NCBI GenBank assembly: GCA_964647905.1
Contig: CAZYJR010000055.1
Coordinates: 1-15,023, forward strand
Source: CAZYJR01 sp964647905
Lineage (GTDB): Bacteria > Desulfobacterota > DSM-4660 > Desulfatiglandales > HGW-15
Length of the DNA stretch: 15,023 bases
Direction of reading: 5' to 3'
The position numbers and the translations under genes were made by a program. Of this stretch, positions 13,146 through 15,023 are shown piece by piece (positions within the stretch are counted from its first letter, which is position 1; each line of letters opens with the position of its first letter). Under the pieces are notes generated by a model. That model searched no databases, was not told the DNA's origin, and was given only the letters and a program-made list of their open reading frames with translations.

Positions 13146-15023
13146 TCAGGCGTCGAGGGCCTTTCTGACCGCCCTGAGCATTTCCTGGAGACGGTAGGGC
13201 TTGGGTATGAAGCAAGCCGCCCCGAGGTCCAGGGCGTCCCTGGCCTCGTCGGTGGAGGCATGGCCGGTGGCCACGACCACCCTCACCTCGGGGTCCAAGC
13301 CCTTCAGCTCTTGAAAGCACTTGCGGCCGCCCATGCCCGGCATGTTTAGATCCAGGACCACCAAGTCTGTTCTGTCCCGCCCCCGAGCGTAGATGTCAAG
13401 AGCTTCCTCCCCGCTGCCCGCCGTTGTGGTCCTGTAGCCGTATCTCTCCAGGATGTCCCGCCCTATCTCCAGTATGCTCTCCTCGTCGTCCACCAGGAGT
13501 ATATGCTCACTCCCTCCGGGCGCGGGCTCCTTCAAGGGCTCGTTGCTTTCCGGTACGCCTTCCATGTCCAGGGCCGGGAAGTAGACCTGGAACGCGGTCC
13601 CCTCGCCCTTGGCGCTCCGGCAGTGGATGGCGCCCCCGTGGCTCCTGACTATGGCGTAGACCATAGCCAGTCCGAGCCCTGTCCCCTCCCCGGTGCCTTT
13701 GGTGGTGAAGAAGGGCTCATAGATGTGCTCCATGACGTCCGGGTCCATCCCATGGCCGGTGTCCGAGATCTCCAGGAGAACGTATTCCCCGGGTTCGGTC
13801 CCCGGGTGCAGCCTGCAGTAAGCCCGATCCAAATGAGTATTCCGCGTCTTGAAAGTGAGCTTGCCGCCGTCAGGCATGGCGTCCCTGGCATTTACGGCTA
13901 TGTTCATGGCCACCTGCTCGAGCTGGATGGGATCCGCGTTGATGATGCCCAGGCCCTCGGCCAGATCCGTTTCCATCTGAATCATCTTGGGAATCGTACG
14001 TTCGAGGAGCATGAGCACCTGCCCGATCTCGTGGTTGAGGTCCACCGGGCGCAGGCTGCTCTCCACTTTGCGGCCGAAAATGAGGAGCCGCTGGGTGAGT
14101 TCGGCCGCTCTTCTAGCGGACCGGTCTATGGCCGCCAGTTTGTCGTAGTCCGGATCGGTCTCGGTCCTTCTCATGAGCAAGAGCTGGGTGTAGCCGGAGA
14201 TGGCCTGGAGGATATTGTTGAAGTCGTGCGCTATCCCTCCCGCCAGGGTCCCTATGGCCTCCATCTTGTGCGCCTGTGAGAGCTGAGCCTCGAGCTGCTT
14301 CTGCATGGAGATGTCGCGGAGCATGACCAGCATGCCGGCGGGCTTTCCCTCGTGATCGTCGTAACAGGATGCGCTTATACTCACCTGTATGTGCCGGCCG
14401 TCCTTGGTGGTGCGGTAGGTCTCGAAACCGGAGCAGGGAGTCCCGTTCTCGATGAGGCCTTGGATCAGCTCCATGGTCTTTTGGCGCTCGGATTCGGGTA
14501 CGAACGGGATGCGCCTCCCGGCCAACTCCTCCAGGGTCCACCCGAAGAGCCGCGTGAAGGCCGGGCTCACGTACTGGACCGCTCCCTGGAGGTCATAAAT
14601 GACCACAGCGTCCGCCGAGGACTGGAGCAGGGAGTGGTAGAGCTCCTCGCGCCTCTTGGCCTCCTCGTATAGGTTCCTGTAACGCTCCTCGCTCCGCCTG
14701 AGCGCCTCTTCCGCCTCCGCCTTGGCGGTGATGTCCTCATAGGTCATCAACTGCCGCTCGTCCTTGAGAATCACCGCTCTGAAGTGAATTATCTTGTCGC
14801 TCCCGTCCTTGCACCTTACCTTGAAGATCCTCGGTTTGACCTCCCCCATTTTTCTGTTTTCGATGGAGTCGCTGGTCCAGACGGACCGCACCATGTCCCG
14901 GTATTCGGGGTCCGGGTATGCCTTTTGAAACCAGGCGATCTTGTCCGGGAGATCATCCAGGGTGTAGCCTAGTATCTCGGTGAACTTAGGGTTGAAGTAC
15001 TCAAAAGAAAAGTCCGCGTTCAT
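13146..15023 (-). CDS. PAS-PAS hybrid histidine kinase with receiver domain (5' partial)
   Basis: Only the C-terminal 625 residues are present; the coding frame reaches the window edge in mid-PAS (FEYFNPKFTEILGYT), so the true start lies beyond it. Domains in order: PAS remnant (1-100), PAS (about 128-240, ending in GMLVMLRDI), HisKA with the phosphorylated His H266 in AGGIAHDFNNIL, and HATPase_c with N-box IAVNARDA (N378), DTGHGM (421-426), FF (438-439) and GTGLGL (447-452). A receiver follows with acidic pair D512/D513, phospho-acceptor D558 in VLDLNMPGMGG, T586 and K608 in IPKPY. No membrane segment is seen in this part. A receiver at the C-terminus without an output domain suggests a phosphorelay or self-regulation. 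It converges on the ATPase genes, so it is not in their operon. Confidence 0.93.
   Translation of the reverse strand: MNADFSFEYFNPKFTEILGYTLDDLPDKIAWFQKAYPDPEYRDMVRSVWTSDSIENRKMGEVKPRIFKVRCKDGSDKIIHFRAVILKDERQLMTYEDITAKAEAEEALRRSEERYRNLYEEAKRREELYHSLLQSSADAVVIYDLQGAVQYVSPAFTRLFGWTLEELAGRRIPFVPESERQKTMELIQGLIENGTPCSGFETYRTTKDGRHIQVSISASCYDDHEGKPAGMLVMLRDISMQKQLEAQLSQAHKMEAIGTLAGGIAHDFNNILQAISGYTQLLLMRRTETDPDYDKLAAIDRSARRAAELTQRLLIFGRKVESSLRPVDLNHEIGQVLMLLERTIPKMIQMETDLAEGLGIINADPIQLEQVAMNIAVNARDAMPDGGKLTFKTRNTHLDRAYCRLHPGTEPGEYVLLEISDTGHGMDPDVMEHIYEPFFTTKGTGEGTGLGLAMVYAIVRSHGGAIHCRSAKGEGTAFQVYFPALDMEGVPESNEPLKEPAPGGSEHILLVDDEESILEIGRDILERYGYRTTTAGSGEEALDIYARGRDRTDLVVLDLNMPGMGGRKCFQELKGLDPEVRVVVATGHASTDEARDALDLGAACFIPKPYRLQEMLRAVRKALDA

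Overview
The window is GC-rich, gene-dense bacterial DNA. A TonB-dependent outer-membrane receptor shows that the host is Gram-negative. A CbiK-type cobaltochelatase (early cobalt insertion, the anaerobic B12 route), a radical SAM enzyme, a PAS hybrid kinase and CstA next to ArsA-like ATPases together suggest an anaerobic or syntrophic member of the Desulfobacterota (former Deltaproteobacteria). That assignment is inference from gene content; there is no rRNA or other marker gene here.

Region 1 (1-4410) is a cobalamin/metal block. It holds the probable 3' end of a cobalamin riboswitch, a BtuB-like TonB-dependent receptor, an AAA_14/DUF4143 ATPase with somewhat lower GC that looks inserted, and cbiK. 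Region 2 (4463-7002, minus strand) is a two-gene unit: a fold-type I PLP aminotransferase followed by a radical SAM protein with a B12-binding-like N-terminal domain. Region 3 (7192-8409, plus strand) carries a DUF1285 protein and a PAS protein that ends in a four-cysteine cluster and has no kinase domain.

Region 4 (8410-13124, plus strand) is the most interesting part. A ~400-base leader with a possible promoter, three small hairpins and an unusually perfect Shine-Dalgarno sequence that serves no visible gene precedes cstA (peptide/pyruvate-type transporter family). After cstA come a 14-bp hairpin, two short paralogous proteins that share a YY-x-LRLLP...W-RR core, and two paralogous ArsA/Get3-like ATPases joined by an ATGA overlap. 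The two ATPases have lost different residues: the second has Asn where the hydrolytic Asp of Get3/ArsA switch I should be, while the first keeps that Asp but has an altered switch II. This suggests an asymmetric ATPase pair working with two small membrane-associated adaptors on a CstA transporter. I know of no described function for this arrangement, and the functional link is inferred from gene order.

Region 5 (13146-15023, minus strand) is the C-terminal 625 residues of a PAS-PAS-histidine kinase-receiver protein. It converges on the ATPase genes and runs off the window edge. I see no tRNA, rRNA, CRISPR array, insertion sequence or phage gene.
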